Shown here piece by piece: positions 26,115 through 36,675 of a stretch of DNA of 64,000 nt. Origin of the DNA: Streptomyces sp. Ag109_O5-1 (lineage in GTDB: Bacteria > Actinomycetota > Actinomycetes > Streptomycetales > Streptomycetaceae); contig NZ_RKQF01000001.1 of NCBI RefSeq assembly GCF_003814875.1, positions 1,984,001 to 2,048,000 on the forward strand, in the 5' to 3' direction. A program made the position numbers and the translations under genes. Every line of letters begins with the position of its first letter. The stretch's first letter is position 1. The notes under the pieces are model-generated. The model worked only from the letters and a program-made list of their open reading frames with translations, was not told the origin of the DNA and made no database searches.

Positions 26115-27196
26115 GCGGCGGACACCTCCTGAACGGCCCGCAGGGACTGGTGGGTGGGCGCGTCCGGCACTTTGGCGGAGCGGCCGATCGCGAACTCCTT
26201 CCGCAGGACGGGCACCACCTCTTCGCCGAGGACGTCGATCTGTTCCAGGACGGTCTTCAGGGGCAGCCCCGCGTGGTCCATCAGGAACAGCTGCCGCTGG
26301 TAGTCGCCGACGGTGGCACGGAAGGACAGCGTCCGCTCGATGACCTGCTGGGGAGAGCCCACCGTCAGCGGAGTCTGCTCGGTGAACTCCTCCAGCGAGG
26401 GCCCGTGCCCGTAGACGGGCGCGTTGTCGAAGTAGGGGCGGAACTCCCGGACGGCGTCCTGGGAGTTCTTCCGCATGAACACCTGCCCGCCGAGGCCGAC
26501 GATGGCTTCCTCGGGCCGCCCGTGACCGTGGTGGGCGTACCGCCGCCGGTAGAGCTGGACCATCTGCCTGGTGTGTTCGGCGGGCCAGAAGATGTTGTTG
26601 TGGAAGAAGCCGTCGCCGTAGAAGGCCGCCTGCTCGGCGATCTCGGGCGAGCGGATCGAGCCGTGCCACACGAACGGCGGTACGCCGTCCAGCGGCCGGG
26701 GCGTGGCCGTGAACCCCTGAAGCGGCGTACGGAACTTGCCCTCCCAGTCCACGACGTCCTCGCGCCACAGGCGACGCAGCAGCGCGTAGTTCTCCTTGGC
26801 GAGGTTGAGGCCCTGTCGGATGTCCTGGCCGAACCACGGATAGACCGGGCCGGTGTTACCGCGCCCCATCATCAGGTCGACCCGGCCGTCGGCCAGGTGC
26901 TGGAGCATCGCGTAGTCCTCGGCGATCTTCACCGGGTCGTTGGTCGTGATCAGCGTCGTGGCGGTGGAAAGAATCAACTTCTCGGTACGGGCGGCGATAT
27001 AGCCCAGCATCGTGGTCGGCGACGACGGCACGAACGGCGGATTGTGGTGCTCACCGGTCGCGAAGACGTCCAGGCCGACCTCCTCGGCCTTCAGCGCGAT
27101 GGCGACCATCGCCTTGATGCGTTCTTGCTCCGACGGGGTACGGCCATTGGTCGGGTCGGGGGTCACGTCCCCCACCGAGAAAATTCCGAACTGCAT
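26111..27196 (-). CDS. LLM-class flavin-dependent monooxygenase (CE1758 family)
   Basis: 361 residues, a luciferase-like TIM barrel. It starts 'MQFGIFSVGDVTPDP' and has 'ATGEHHNPPF' and 'RVDLMMGRGN', typical of the CE1758 group that occurs paired with a CE1759 FMN reductase. The pair arrangement is conserved here, with the reductase start overlapping this stop. The substrate is unknown. Start ATG at 27196 was chosen because family similarity starts there; the frame is open farther upstream. No clear ribosome binding site is visible, and a nested inverted repeat (27199-27247) occupies the leader. Confidence 0.92.
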   Translation of the reverse strand: MQFGIFSVGDVTPDPTNGRTPSEQERIKAMVAIALKAEEVGLDVFATGEHHNPPFVPSSPTTMLGYIAARTEKLILSTATTLITTNDPVKIAEDYAMLQHLADGRVDLMMGRGNTGPVYPWFGQDIRQGLNLAKENYALLRRLWREDVVDWEGKFRTPLQGFTATPRPLDGVPPFVWHGSIRSPEIAEQAAFYGDGFFHNNIFWPAEHTRQMVQLYRRRYAHHGHGRPEEAIVGLGGQVFMRKNSQDAVREFRPYFDNAPVYGHGPSLEEFTEQTPLTVGSPQQVIERTLSFRATVGDYQRQLFLMDHAGLPLKTVLEQIDVLGEEVVPVLRKEFAIGRSAKVPDAPTHQSLRAVQEVSAA

Positions 27197-27198
27197 GG

Positions 27199-27247
27199 GG
27201 TGCCTATTCGTTCCGGTGACTGTGTGAGTGCCGGAAATGTAGGCACC
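27199..27247 (-). promoter_or_regulatory. Nested inverted repeat in the leader of the monooxygenase gene
   Basis: Directly in front of the ATG, GGTGCCTA (27199-27206) pairs with TAGGCACC (27240-27247). Inside them TTCCGG (27211-27216) pairs with CCGGAA (27231-27236). In RNA this makes a two-tier hairpin touching the start codon; in DNA it could be an operator. It does not look like the FMN riboswitch. Confidence 0.45.
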
Positions 27248-27374
27248 GGCCGGACGGTCGTCATGCCTGTGCGCGCAGGGGAGCTTGCCCGTCAGCGCCC
27301 TCTCCCGGCCCGCGTGGTGGGCCGCTGCCTGTGCGACCGCAAGTGTGCAGCATCGGGCAAGTGCCGGGGCGCTC

Positions 27375-27390
27375 GTAGGCAATCGCCTAC
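27375..27390. promoter_or_regulatory. Palindromic candidate operator
   Basis: GTAGGC-AATC-GCCTAC lies in the 404-base divergent gap between the monooxygenase and cydA. A possible -10-like TAGCGT follows about 20 bases downstream. I see no convincing Rex box (TTGTGAA-N4-TTCACAA), the regulator expected for Streptomyces cyd genes. Confidence 0.35.
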
Positions 27391-27600
27391 CCGGTCAGCC
27401 GTCTAGCGTGTCGGTGCCACAGGGCGGCGATCGCATCCCCTCCCCCTGGCCGGCTCGGCCGCAGTGACGGTGGACCCGGCACGCGACAGCGGCCCCCACC
27501 GAACGACCCACTCGGGCAGCCCGTGCCTGATGCCTCGCCCCGCGCGGGCCGTGAACACGCGCGAGCCCCGCCAAGAACCGATGCCTACCCGGGAGTGCCC

Positions 27601-28968
27601 ATGGCTTCGTCAACCGTCGTCGAACTGTCCCGATGGCAGTTCGCGATCACCGCGATCTTCCATATGACCTTCCCCGCGCTCACCGTCGGCCTCTCCGTTC
27701 TCCTCGCCGTCGTGTACACGGTCTACGTACGCACGGGGAACCCCCTGTACCTGCAGATCTTCCGGTTCTGGAAGAAGATCTTCGCCGTTGGCTTCGGCCT
27801 GGGCGTCGTCGCGGGCACGGTGATGACGTTCGAGTTCGGCCTCAACTGGGGCGTGTACGCCCACGCGGTGGGGCCGGTCATCGGGGTCACCATCGCCATG
27901 GAAGTGATCACCGCTTTCTTCCTGGAGGCGGGCTTCATCGGCCTGATGCTCTACGGGGACGGCCGGATCCGGCCGCGCACCATGGCCCTGGCCAGCTGGA
28001 TGGTCGCCTTCGGAACACTGCTGTCCACCACCTGGATCCTGTCGGCCAACAGCTGGATGCAGGACCCCGTCGGCTACCAGAAGGCCGACGGCCAGTTCCA
28101 CGCCAGGGACTGGATCAGCATCCTGCTCAACCCCGCCTTCGCCCACCGCTTCCCGCACATGCTGCTGGCCGTGCTGATCAGCGCCGCCTGGTTCGTCGGC
28201 GGAATCTCCGCCTGGTACCTGGTGAAGAACCGGGTCCACGCCCAGCCCATGGCCCGCCGCTGCCTGTCCATCGCGCTCGGCGTGCTGGGCGTGCTGATGC
28301 CGGTGCAGCTGTACGTGGGAGACGGCACGGCGGCCTTCATGGGCCGGCACCAGCTCCCCAAGCTGGAGGCTTTCGAGGGCAACTGGAAGAGCGACAACAA
28401 CGGCTACAACCTGCTCGTCGTCCCCGACACGGACAAGGGCGAGAACAGGCTGCACGTGGAGATTCCCTATCTCGGCTCGGTCATCGCCCAGGACCTCAGC
28501 GGCAAGACGACGACGCCCGGACTCCTGCAGACCCCGCCCGCCGAGCGCCCCAACATGTGGACCACCTTCTACGGTTTCCGCGCGATGTACTTCACCGCGC
28601 TGCTCATGTTCGGCACGGCCTTCACGGGTGTGGTCCTGCGCATGCGGCGCCGGCTGTTCGACTCCCCGCGCTTCCTGCGGTGGATGGTGTGGATGACCCC
28701 GGCCGGGATCATCGCCATCACCGGCGGCTGGATCGTCGCCGAGACGGGCCGCCAGCCCTGGGTCGTCTACGGCCAGCTGCGCACCGCCGACGCGGTCTCC
28801 CACCTCACCACATTCGAAGTCGCCGCCAGCCTGGCGGGTTTCGTCCTGCTCTACGTCACCCTGCTGGCCATCTGGGCCCGCTACATCGTCCGCACCGTCA
28901 AGGCCGGCCCCGAAGCACTGCCCACCGGGCCCGCCTCGCCCGACGCATCGGAGGCCCTCGTTGCTTGA
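27601..28968 (+). CDS. cydA: Cytochrome bd ubiquinol/menaquinol oxidase subunit I
   Basis: 455 residues, membrane subunit binding hemes b558, b595 and d. H21 in 'AIFHMTFP' corresponds to the E. coli His19 heme ligand; 'GLNWGVYAHAVGPVIG' and the catalytic-helix residues 'FFLEAGFIGLMLYG' follow. 'MDRHQ'-like 'FMGRHQLPKLEAFEG' begins the short quinol-binding loop. It reduces oxygen at high affinity with electrons from quinol. Start ATG at 27601; the frame runs on upstream without similarity. First gene of cydABDC, with an 8-base overlap to cydB. Confidence 0.97.
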   Translation: MASSTVVELSRWQFAITAIFHMTFPALTVGLSVLLAVVYTVYVRTGNPLYLQIFRFWKKIFAVGFGLGVVAGTVMTFEFGLNWGVYAHAVGPVIGVTIAMEVITAFFLEAGFIGLMLYGDGRIRPRTMALASWMVAFGTLLSTTWILSANSWMQDPVGYQKADGQFHARDWISILLNPAFAHRFPHMLLAVLISAAWFVGGISAWYLVKNRVHAQPMARRCLSIALGVLGVLMPVQLYVGDGTAAFMGRHQLPKLEAFEGNWKSDNNGYNLLVVPDTDKGENRLHVEIPYLGSVIAQDLSGKTTTPGLLQTPPAERPNMWTTFYGFRAMYFTALLMFGTAFTGVVLRMRRRLFDSPRFLRWMVWMTPAGIIAITGGWIVAETGRQPWVVYGQLRTADAVSHLTTFEVAASLAGFVLLYVTLLAIWARYIVRTVKAGPEALPTGPASPDASEALVA

Positions 28969-30259
28969 GCACGCCAGTTACACCCTGGTCCTCATCTCAC
29001 TCGCCATGTACGTCGTCCTCGACGGTTACGACCTCGGGGTGGGCATGCTCAGCCTGGCGGCCCGGCCGGAGCGCCGAGGGGAGTACGGCGAGATCGTCGC
29101 CACCGCCTGGGACGCCAATGAGAGCTGGATCATCCTGGCCGGCGTCGTCCTCTGGGCCGGCCTGCCGGGCGCCTACGCCGTGATTCTGCCCAGTGTCTAT
29201 CTGCCGTTGATCGGCATGCTGATCGCCATCATCCTGCGCGGACTCGGCCTGGAGATGCAGAGTGCGGCCGGCGCCTACCGGCGAGGTTGGGCGCTGCTGT
29301 TCGGCGGGGCGTCGCTCGCGGCGACCGTGTGCCAAGGTCTGGTCCTCGGCGCCGTGCTCACCGGCCCGAGCCAGCGCAACGGTACCTTCCAGGGCGGGGC
29401 CTTCGACTGGCTCAGCCTCTACAGCGTGCTGTGCTCGCTCGGCCTGGTCGCCGTCTACCTGCTGGCCGGGGCCGCCTGGCTGCAGGACAAGACCGAGGGC
29501 TGGTCGCGGTCGGGCGTCCGCCGCACGGGACGGTCGCTTCTGGTGGTCACCGCAGCCATGGCGGTCGTACTCGGCCTGCTGCTGCCGAGCGCCGACCCGC
29601 AGCAGTCGCAGCTGGGCCAGCCCATGCGCGCTGTGCTGTTCTGGCTCACGGTTGTCGCCGCTGTCGTGGCCGGTGCGGTCGCCTGGCACGGATTCGGCCG
29701 TCGCCCCGACTGGCGGCCGTTCGCCGCCGTGGCCACGATGACGGTCTGTGGGCTGCTGGGCCTGGCCGTGGTCTCCGTACCGGTCGTCGTACCGCCCGGA
29801 CTGACCGTCCATCAGGCTGCGAGCCCGCACTCCTCCCAGCTCTTCCTGGTCCTGGGCGTCGGGTTGTGCATGCCGTTCGTACTGGCCTACAACACCTACG
29901 CCTGGCGGAGCTTCCGCGGCAAGTACACCGATCCGGTGGAGAGTCCGATCCCGCCGCTGCATGCCCGCACCTACCCCTTGGCGGTCTCCCCAGCACCCTC
30001 CGGCACCTTGCGGACGATCACGCGACGGAGCCTGCTGGTGGTGCTCGGCATTCTGGCGACTGCCCTGTCCCAGGACGTGTTCGGCGGTGACGCCGACTGG
30101 ATCGGCCCGGTCGGCGTCACCGTTCTGGGCTGTGCGGCGCTGGCCGCCTGGATCGTGGGCGACCGCCGGGACCGGCGCGCCGGGTACTTCCACGCGGACA
30201 TCACGGATACCACGGGTATCGCCGACGTCGCGGGCATCGAGGCGGAGCCCACCTCGTGA
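28961..30259 (+). CDS. cydB: Cytochrome bd oxidase subunit II
   Basis: 432 residues, about nine helices. 'VVLDGYDLGVGML' in helix 1 contains the conserved D-G-x-D-L-G motif, and 'DANESWIILAG' is the second conserved block of CydB. It completes the oxidase heterodimer. The start is TTG at 28961 with GGAGG 6 bases upstream, overlapping the end of cydA. It is longer than E. coli CydB (379), with an extended C-terminal tail. Confidence 0.96.
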   Translation: MLEHASYTLVLISLAMYVVLDGYDLGVGMLSLAARPERRGEYGEIVATAWDANESWIILAGVVLWAGLPGAYAVILPSVYLPLIGMLIAIILRGLGLEMQSAAGAYRRGWALLFGGASLAATVCQGLVLGAVLTGPSQRNGTFQGGAFDWLSLYSVLCSLGLVAVYLLAGAAWLQDKTEGWSRSGVRRTGRSLLVVTAAMAVVLGLLLPSADPQQSQLGQPMRAVLFWLTVVAAVVAGAVAWHGFGRRPDWRPFAAVATMTVCGLLGLAVVSVPVVVPPGLTVHQAASPHSSQLFLVLGVGLCMPFVLAYNTYAWRSFRGKYTDPVESPIPPLHARTYPLAVSPAPSGTLRTITRRSLLVVLGILATALSQDVFGGDADWIGPVGVTVLGCAALAAWIVGDRRDRRAGYFHADITDTTGIADVAGIEAEPTS

Positions 30260-31983
30260 GTACCGCCGTGCTCCTGGACGAACTGGCCGCGGACAGGGCC
30301 GAAGAAGGGGTGCCCGCCGCCCGGTTGAAGGAATGGGCGGCCGTCGGACGGCGGGAGCTGCGCCGCGCGGGCCTGCTGCGCGGCGCGGCCCAGCTGGGCA
30401 CGGTCATCTGGGCGGGAGGGCTCTCCTGGGGCGCCGAGCGCGGCCTGTCCGCACTCCACGGCGCCCCCGTGTCCGCCGTGCTGCCGCCCGCCCTGCTCAT
30501 AGCGGCCGGCGTGGCCCTGCACGCTGTACTGCTGGCCGCGGGCGACGCGGCAGCCGCGCGCGGCGCCCGCACCGTACGCGAGAGGCTGCGTGGCCGGCTC
30601 ATCGAGACGGCGCTGCCCGCACTCGGCCCGGCCCGCACCGACCTGGACGACGTGGCACTGGTCCAGGCCGTCGACGGCGAGGTCGGTCAGCTGACCGACT
30701 GGCTCACCCACTACCTGCCCGCGCGGACCACCATGCTGCTCGGCAGCGGCCTCACCCTGGCCGCGATCGCCTCCCGCAGCTGGTTCGTCGCCCTGCTCGT
30801 GCTGGCAGCCACCCCGCTGCTGCCGGCCAACCTGAAGGTCATCGGCCTGGGCACGCAGACCGCTGTACGGGCCCAACTGACGGCGATCCGCACCCACCAG
30901 GCCCGACTGCTGGACCATCTGCGCGGCCTGCCCACCCTGGTCGGGCTCGGGGCGCACGACCAGGCGGCCGGTTCGTTGTCCCGGCACGACCGGGAGGTCG
31001 CCGGTCGCACCGAGAAGGTGCTTCGGATCGCCTTCCTGTCGACCGCGTGGGTCGAACTGCTCATCACCGGCACCCTCGCCGTGGTGGCGACCTACTGCGG
31101 ACTGGTCCTGCTCGACTACCTGGACCTGCCCGTCGTACCGGAGCACATGAGCCTGTCCGCCGCGCTGTTCGTCCTCGTCCTGGTGCCCGCCTACTTCGCG
31201 CCGGCCCGGGACCTGGCCGCCGGCTACCACGCCCGCGCCCGGGCGACCGCCGCCGCCGGTCTGCTGGCCCAGGTCCTGGACGCGGATCGCGAGGCCGTGG
31301 TGCCACCTGCCCGACATGCCCGACGGGCCGCGGCGCCACCCGGGGTGCGCCTGGAAGCCGTCACAGTCCATCACCCTGGACGGGAGGCACCAGCGCTGCA
31401 ACGAGTCAGCGTGCACCTCGCACCGGGGCGGTGCCTCGCCGTCACCGGCGCCAGCGGGGCCGGCAAGTCCACGCTGCTCGCAGTCGCGGCCGGGCTGTAC
31501 GCCCCGCAGGCTGGACGCCCGCTCCACTTGCTGGACGGCCGGCCCGTCCCCGCGGACCCCAGCCGGGTCGCCTGGGTGGGCCAGCCCGCACACCTGCTGC
31601 CCGGCACCCTGCGCGAGAACCTCCTGCTGGCCCGGCCCGCCGCGAACGACCACGCCCTGCTGGACGCCGTCGCCTCCCTCGGCTTCGAAGACCTCCTCGC
31701 CGCACTGCCGCAGGGACTGGACACACCACTCGGCGAACGCGGCACCGGCCTGTCCTCCGGCCAGTCCCAACAGCTCGCCCTCATCCGGGCGTTGCTGCGG
31801 GACGCACCCCTGCTGTGCCTGGACGAACCCACCGCACACCTCGACCCGGAAGCGGAGCAACACGTCCTGTCCGCGCTGCGCACGCTGACCCGCGACCGTA
31901 CGGTCCTGCTCGCCACCCACAGTCCCGCACTGCTGCGGCTGGCGGACCACGTCATCACGCTGGACCACGGGAGAGCCCGGTGA
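30256..31983 (+). CDS. cydD: CydDC thiol exporter, CydD subunit
   Basis: 575 residues. An N-terminal six-helix ABC exporter domain is followed by a nucleotide-binding domain with Walker A 'GASGAGKST', signature 'LSSGQSQQL' and Walker B 'LLCLDEPT'. CydDC exports cysteine/glutathione or heme-related redox compounds and is needed for assembly of cytochrome bd. GTG at 30256 overlaps the cydB stop (GTGA), and its own stop overlaps the next gene the same way, so the operon is tightly coupled. Confidence 0.94.
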   Translation: MSTAVLLDELAADRAEEGVPAARLKEWAAVGRRELRRAGLLRGAAQLGTVIWAGGLSWGAERGLSALHGAPVSAVLPPALLIAAGVALHAVLLAAGDAAAARGARTVRERLRGRLIETALPALGPARTDLDDVALVQAVDGEVGQLTDWLTHYLPARTTMLLGSGLTLAAIASRSWFVALLVLAATPLLPANLKVIGLGTQTAVRAQLTAIRTHQARLLDHLRGLPTLVGLGAHDQAAGSLSRHDREVAGRTEKVLRIAFLSTAWVELLITGTLAVVATYCGLVLLDYLDLPVVPEHMSLSAALFVLVLVPAYFAPARDLAAGYHARARATAAAGLLAQVLDADREAVVPPARHARRAAAPPGVRLEAVTVHHPGREAPALQRVSVHLAPGRCLAVTGASGAGKSTLLAVAAGLYAPQAGRPLHLLDGRPVPADPSRVAWVGQPAHLLPGTLRENLLLARPAANDHALLDAVASLGFEDLLAALPQGLDTPLGERGTGLSSGQSQQLALIRALLRDAPLLCLDEPTAHLDPEAEQHVLSALRTLTRDRTVLLATHSPALLRLADHVITLDHGRAR

Positions 31984-33632
31984 ACCGGATCAGCGCCTGG
32001 CGGCTGCTGCGTACAGCGGCTCCGCTCCGCGCCCTCCTGACCGGCATGCTGTTCGCCGCGGCGGCAGAACTCAGCGGCGCCACACTGCTCGGAGTGTCCG
32101 GCTGGTTCCTGACGACCTGCGCCGTGGTCACCCTCCAGGCCAACACCACCTGGTCCTGGATGTACCCCTCGGGCGCCGTCCGGGCACTGGCCCTGACCCG
32201 CACCGGCCTGCGCTACCTCGAACGCCTGGCCAACCACCGGAACCTGCTGGCCACCCAGGTGGCCTTGCGAGCTCGGCTGGCCCGCGGCGCTGCCGGCCTC
32301 ACGCCCCATCAGCTGCGCGGACAACGCGACGGGACGCTGCTCACCCTGCTCACCGCCGATGTGGAGACCGTCGCGGGCCTGCCCGCGAACGCCGTCGCAC
32401 CACTGGTGGCAGCGGTCATGACGGCGTGCCTGGTCGATGCCCTGCTGCTGTGGGCCATGCCGGTCCTGGGAATCGCCGAACTCGTCGTCTGGGCAGTCGG
32501 CCTCGCCTGCGCCCGGCACGCCCACCACCGCGCGCGGACCCACCTCGCCGACGCCGCCGACACCAGGGCCGCACTCCGTACCGTGCTGCTCGGCAGCCGG
32601 GCCGCCTTCAACGAACTGCGGTGCCTGGACGCCCTGCCGCAGGCTCAGCGGACGGCGACGAGCGCCATGGCCGCCGTCGAGTCCGCCGAATGGGCCGCTG
32701 CCCGGGCCGAGCGGCACGGCCGGCTGGCCCTGCGTCTCCTTGCCGCACTGGGGCAAGCGGCGGTACTGGTCGTCGCCCTGCGCGCCGCCCCGGCCCAGCC
32801 GATCGCCGTCGTGGTGGGCGAGGTGCTGCTCGTTGCCGCCGGGTGGGAGCTACTGGAGAGGCTCCCCGGGCTGATGCAGCACCTGGCCCAGGCCAGGGAC
32901 GCGGCCGAGCGCCTGGCCCCCCTCGCCGCCGAGGCACACCCGGCGGGCCAACGGCGGGAGGCCGTCCGCACCGTCAAGACGGATGGCCTCCCGCTCATCG
33001 GTTCGCCCGCGGAACTCACGATGACCGTGGGAGGCCCGGGACTGGTCCTTGTCACCGGCCCGAACGGCAGCGGCAAGTCGACGCTGCTCGGCCAACTGGC
33101 CGGGCGCGTGCCGGCGCCTGCCGGCACGGTGCTCCTCGACGGCACGCCCGTGCACGAACTGCCTGCCTCGGCCGTCGCCGAGACAGTCACCCTCGTCGAG
33201 GCCGACGACTGGCTGGCCGACGACACGGTCGCGGCCAATCTGCGTCAGGCGGCACCGTCGGCCGACACCACCGCGCTACGGGACGCACTGGAACTCGTCG
33301 GCTTGTCGGCCTTGCCCCTCGCCACAGCGGTGGGCCCCGGCGGGCGCCTGCTGTCCCAAGGGCAGCGCAGGCGCCTCGCAACGGCACGCGCCGTACTGAG
33401 ACGTCCACCGATCCTGCTGCTCGACGAGCCGGTGGCCGGCCTGGACCGCCCCACCGCCGAGGCGCTCCTGGCCGCACTGCCCGAGGCGCTGCCCGAGACC
33501 GCGTTGGTGATCGCCCTGCAGGAGCAGGACCTCGACCTGCTGGATGACACACCGACCACCGTCGTACGGCTCGGCCGGACCGCCGAACGCCAGCACAACG
33601 GCAAGCGGACGGCCGAGCACGTACGGGGGTAG
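31980..33632 (+). CDS. cydC: CydDC thiol exporter, CydC subunit
   Basis: 550 residues, partner half-transporter of CydD. Six N-terminal helices ('GATLLGVSGWFLTTCAV' is the typical CydC start) precede an ATPase domain with 'GPNGSGKST', the modified signature 'LSQGQRRRL' and 'ILLLDEPV'. GTG at 31980 overlaps the cydD stop by four bases. It is the last gene of the operon and is followed by a strong hairpin. Confidence 0.94.
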   Translation: MNRISAWRLLRTAAPLRALLTGMLFAAAAELSGATLLGVSGWFLTTCAVVTLQANTTWSWMYPSGAVRALALTRTGLRYLERLANHRNLLATQVALRARLARGAAGLTPHQLRGQRDGTLLTLLTADVETVAGLPANAVAPLVAAVMTACLVDALLLWAMPVLGIAELVVWAVGLACARHAHHRARTHLADAADTRAALRTVLLGSRAAFNELRCLDALPQAQRTATSAMAAVESAEWAAARAERHGRLALRLLAALGQAAVLVVALRAAPAQPIAVVVGEVLLVAAGWELLERLPGLMQHLAQARDAAERLAPLAAEAHPAGQRREAVRTVKTDGLPLIGSPAELTMTVGGPGLVLVTGPNGSGKSTLLGQLAGRVPAPAGTVLLDGTPVHELPASAVAETVTLVEADDWLADDTVAANLRQAAPSADTTALRDALELVGLSALPLATAVGPGGRLLSQGQRRRLATARAVLRRPPILLLDEPVAGLDRPTAEALLAALPEALPETALVIALQEQDLDLLDDTPTTVVRLGRTAERQHNGKRTAEHVRG

Positions 33633-33666
33633 ACCACGTCGGAGTCACAGCCCAGGCGATACGCGA

Positions 33667-33696
33667 ACTGCCCGACCGGATTTCCGGACGGGCAGT
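33667..33696 (+). terminator. Terminator of the cydABDC operon
   Basis: ACTGCCCG-A-CCGGA-TT-TCCGG-A-CGGGCAGT is symmetrical apart from one opposed A pair and a two-base loop. It lies 34 bases after the cydC stop and may also stop transcripts from the opposite strand. Confidence 0.9.
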
Positions 33697-33744
33697 CGGC
33701 GTTGGTGGGCCCTGTGCGGTGCGGGACGGCGATCCCGCGGCGGG

Positions 33745-34824
<1,080 letters not shown>

Positions 34825-35802
34825 ATGTCGCCGGACTCATCGACCACTCTCCACACCACGGACTCGGTGCCAACCCACCGCAGACGGGCGTACTGGCGTG
34901 AGGCGCTGTCCCAGACCTTCGGAGCCGTTGACATCAGCGTTCCTGAGGAGGTGTATTCCGGCACTGTCCGCGTGTCACCGCTGGGCCGCATCCGGCGTGT
35001 CACTGTCGAGGGCGACCCTATGCAGACCCTGCGCACCCGGCGCCTCATCGCACGGAGCGCCAACGACGACCACGTTGTCGTGATGCTACTCAGCAGAGGG
35101 AACGCCCGAGTCGAGCAGGACACGCGCGACGTGCACGTACGGTCAGGGTCGCTCTTCGTCTATGACAGGGCGCGCCCCCTACAGCTGACCTTCCCCGAGC
35201 CGTTCCAGACGAAGTCCCTCGTCCTGCCACGGCACGTCCTGGACCTGAGCGAGTCGGACCTGCGGCGGATCACGGCCTCGCCGCTCGGCTCCGAGTCGGC
35301 GCTCGGCGCGCTGCTGACGCCGTTTCTGTCCCAGCTCGTGGACACTGCAGCGACGTATCCGCAGCAGACGGGCGAGTCGCTCGCCCGCACTGTCGTGGAC
35401 CTGGTGCAGACGCTGACCGAGGAGCGGCTCGGTGCGGCCGCCTCGGACACGCCGACCGCCGCCCGCATATCGCTGCTGCGCGTGCGGGCGTACATCGACC
35501 AGCACCTGACGGATCCGGACCTGACGCCGGACGTCATCGCCCGGGCCCACCACATCTCCGTCCGCTATCTGCACAAGCTGTTCGAAGGGGAGGACATCAC
35601 CGTCAGCCGGTGGGTCCAGCAGCGCAGGCTGGAACAGTGCCGGCGCGACCTGGCCTGCCGGTCGATGGCGGGGCTGACGATCGCCGCGGTGGGCCACCGC
35701 TGGGGGTTCAACAGCGCCGCACACTTCAGCCGGGTGTTCCGGGCCGCCTATGGCGTCTCCCCCGCCGAGTGGCGGAACTCCGCCGTGCTCGAGGCCGCCT
35801 GA
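34825..35802 (+). CDS. AraC-family transcriptional regulator
   Basis: 325 residues. An N-terminal AraC-binding-like sensor domain (about 30-210) precedes two helix-turn-helix motifs at about 225-318: 'IARAHHISVRYLHKLFEGED' and 'WGFNSAAHFSRVFRAAYGVS'. It resembles the FeaR/NimR-type regulators frequent in Streptomyces. Start ATG at 34825 after GGGGGATT. A mutilated paralogue lies at 23488-24112. It is flanked on both sides by ISAzo13 fragments and decayed hydrolases; candidate targets are the hydrolases at 36676 and 37481. Confidence 0.93.
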   Translation: MSPDSSTTLHTTDSVPTHRRRAYWREALSQTFGAVDISVPEEVYSGTVRVSPLGRIRRVTVEGDPMQTLRTRRLIARSANDDHVVVMLLSRGNARVEQDTRDVHVRSGSLFVYDRARPLQLTFPEPFQTKSLVLPRHVLDLSESDLRRITASPLGSESALGALLTPFLSQLVDTAATYPQQTGESLARTVVDLVQTLTEERLGAAASDTPTAARISLLRVRAYIDQHLTDPDLTPDVIARAHHISVRYLHKLFEGEDITVSRWVQQRRLEQCRRDLACRSMAGLTIAAVGHRWGFNSAAHFSRVFRAAYGVSPAEWRNSAVLEAA

Positions 35803-35914
35803 AGCAACCGCCCAGACGACTGCGGATCTTGTGACTGCTTTGCCCTGTGGGTGATGGGTCGAGAGGTTTTATTCCGAGTCAGTCTGATGGCCCAGAACGC
35901 CACTGGCCGACGCG

Positions 35915-36015
35915 GGCGAGCTGCTCAGAGACCCGGTGCCCCCGGCGCGTCAGCTCGGCCGCCAGATTCCGGGTGGACTTCACCGTCCACAGCGGCCGCT
36001 TTGGCCACCATGGGG
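35915..36015 (-). mobile_element. ISAzo13-family transposase fragment (N-terminal region)
   Basis: The minus frame reads 'PLWTVKSTRNLAAELTRRGH' then 'RVSEQ', matching the conserved 'WTTKSTRNLA.EL...GHRVS' of ISAzo13 transposases. Surrounding frames have decayed. With the fragment at 34110 it suggests a copy broken around the AraC gene. Confidence 0.65.
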
Positions 36016-36207
36016 ATCCCGCCGTGGCCCAGAACGCGGGCCACGGCGCCCAGCGCCAGGGCCCTTCAGGGCTGCCAGTGAACGCCTGCCCCTTCTCATC
36101 GGACTGGGCGCCGCGCCGGCGATTGACGTCGGTCCGGAGCGGCTCTCGGCCTGGGTTCGGCCGCCCCAGACGCTGAAGTTCTGATCGGAGGTCATGGCGA
36201 ACAGACC

Positions 36208-36337
36208 CCAGGGACCACTCACGGGGCGCGACGTCCGCGGTGAGTCCATCGCTCAGTGCGGGCACCTCTGCCGGGAGGAACGCCCCGACGTCGTCAACCG
36301 GGAACTCCTCGACTTCCTCACAGACTGGAATGGCTGA
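36208..36337 (+). pseudogene. Alpha/beta hydrolase C-terminal fragment (haloalkane-dehalogenase-like)
   Basis: The plus frame reads 'GRDVRGESIAQCGHLCREER' then 'PDVVNRELLDFLTDW' and stops. This is the usual C-terminal 'x-x-CGHxxxEERPDVVNRELLDFL' of epoxide-hydrolase/dehalogenase-like proteins, with the catalytic His in CGHL. Nothing upstream of it is recognisable. Confidence 0.65.
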
Positions 36338-36675
36338 CCAGCACCTCATCCCGAACCCGGGGAACAGCGCAGTGAAGCGTGGGCCGGGGCCGATTGCGGC
36401 TCCGGCCCAATACCGTGCCAGGGCAACGCCGCCCAGCCGGAACCCGCCCGACAACGTGGGCACGTACAGTCCACAGCCAGGGCGCGGACAGGCAAACACG
36501 CCGCCCGGCAGTCCCTAGAGTCAACTACGTTCGACGGCCACCCGGTCAGTGCACACCGCACACCAACCGATGCGCGACATCCCACGGCAAAGGGGCTCAC
36601 CAAGGCAGCCCCGACCCGGCCGACTGGCCGGGCGACAGCCGACCCCCCATTGCCAATCGATGAAGGAGTTTCCCC
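36338..36675. promoter_or_regulatory. Upstream region of hydrolase 36676
   Basis: No gene visible. Contains CAGTGCAC at 36547-36554, also seen at 9337, 9389 and 23137. A ribosome binding site (AAGGAG) precedes the ATG at 36676. Confidence 0.35.

Noticed and set aside
27199..27247. FMN riboswitch before the flavin monooxygenase
   Set aside because: Lacks the conserved RFN core sequence and is too short.
29961..31979. Upstream extension of the cydC frame through cydB and cydD
   Set aside because: Pro/Arg-rich shadow sequence; cydC similarity starts at the GTG at 31980.
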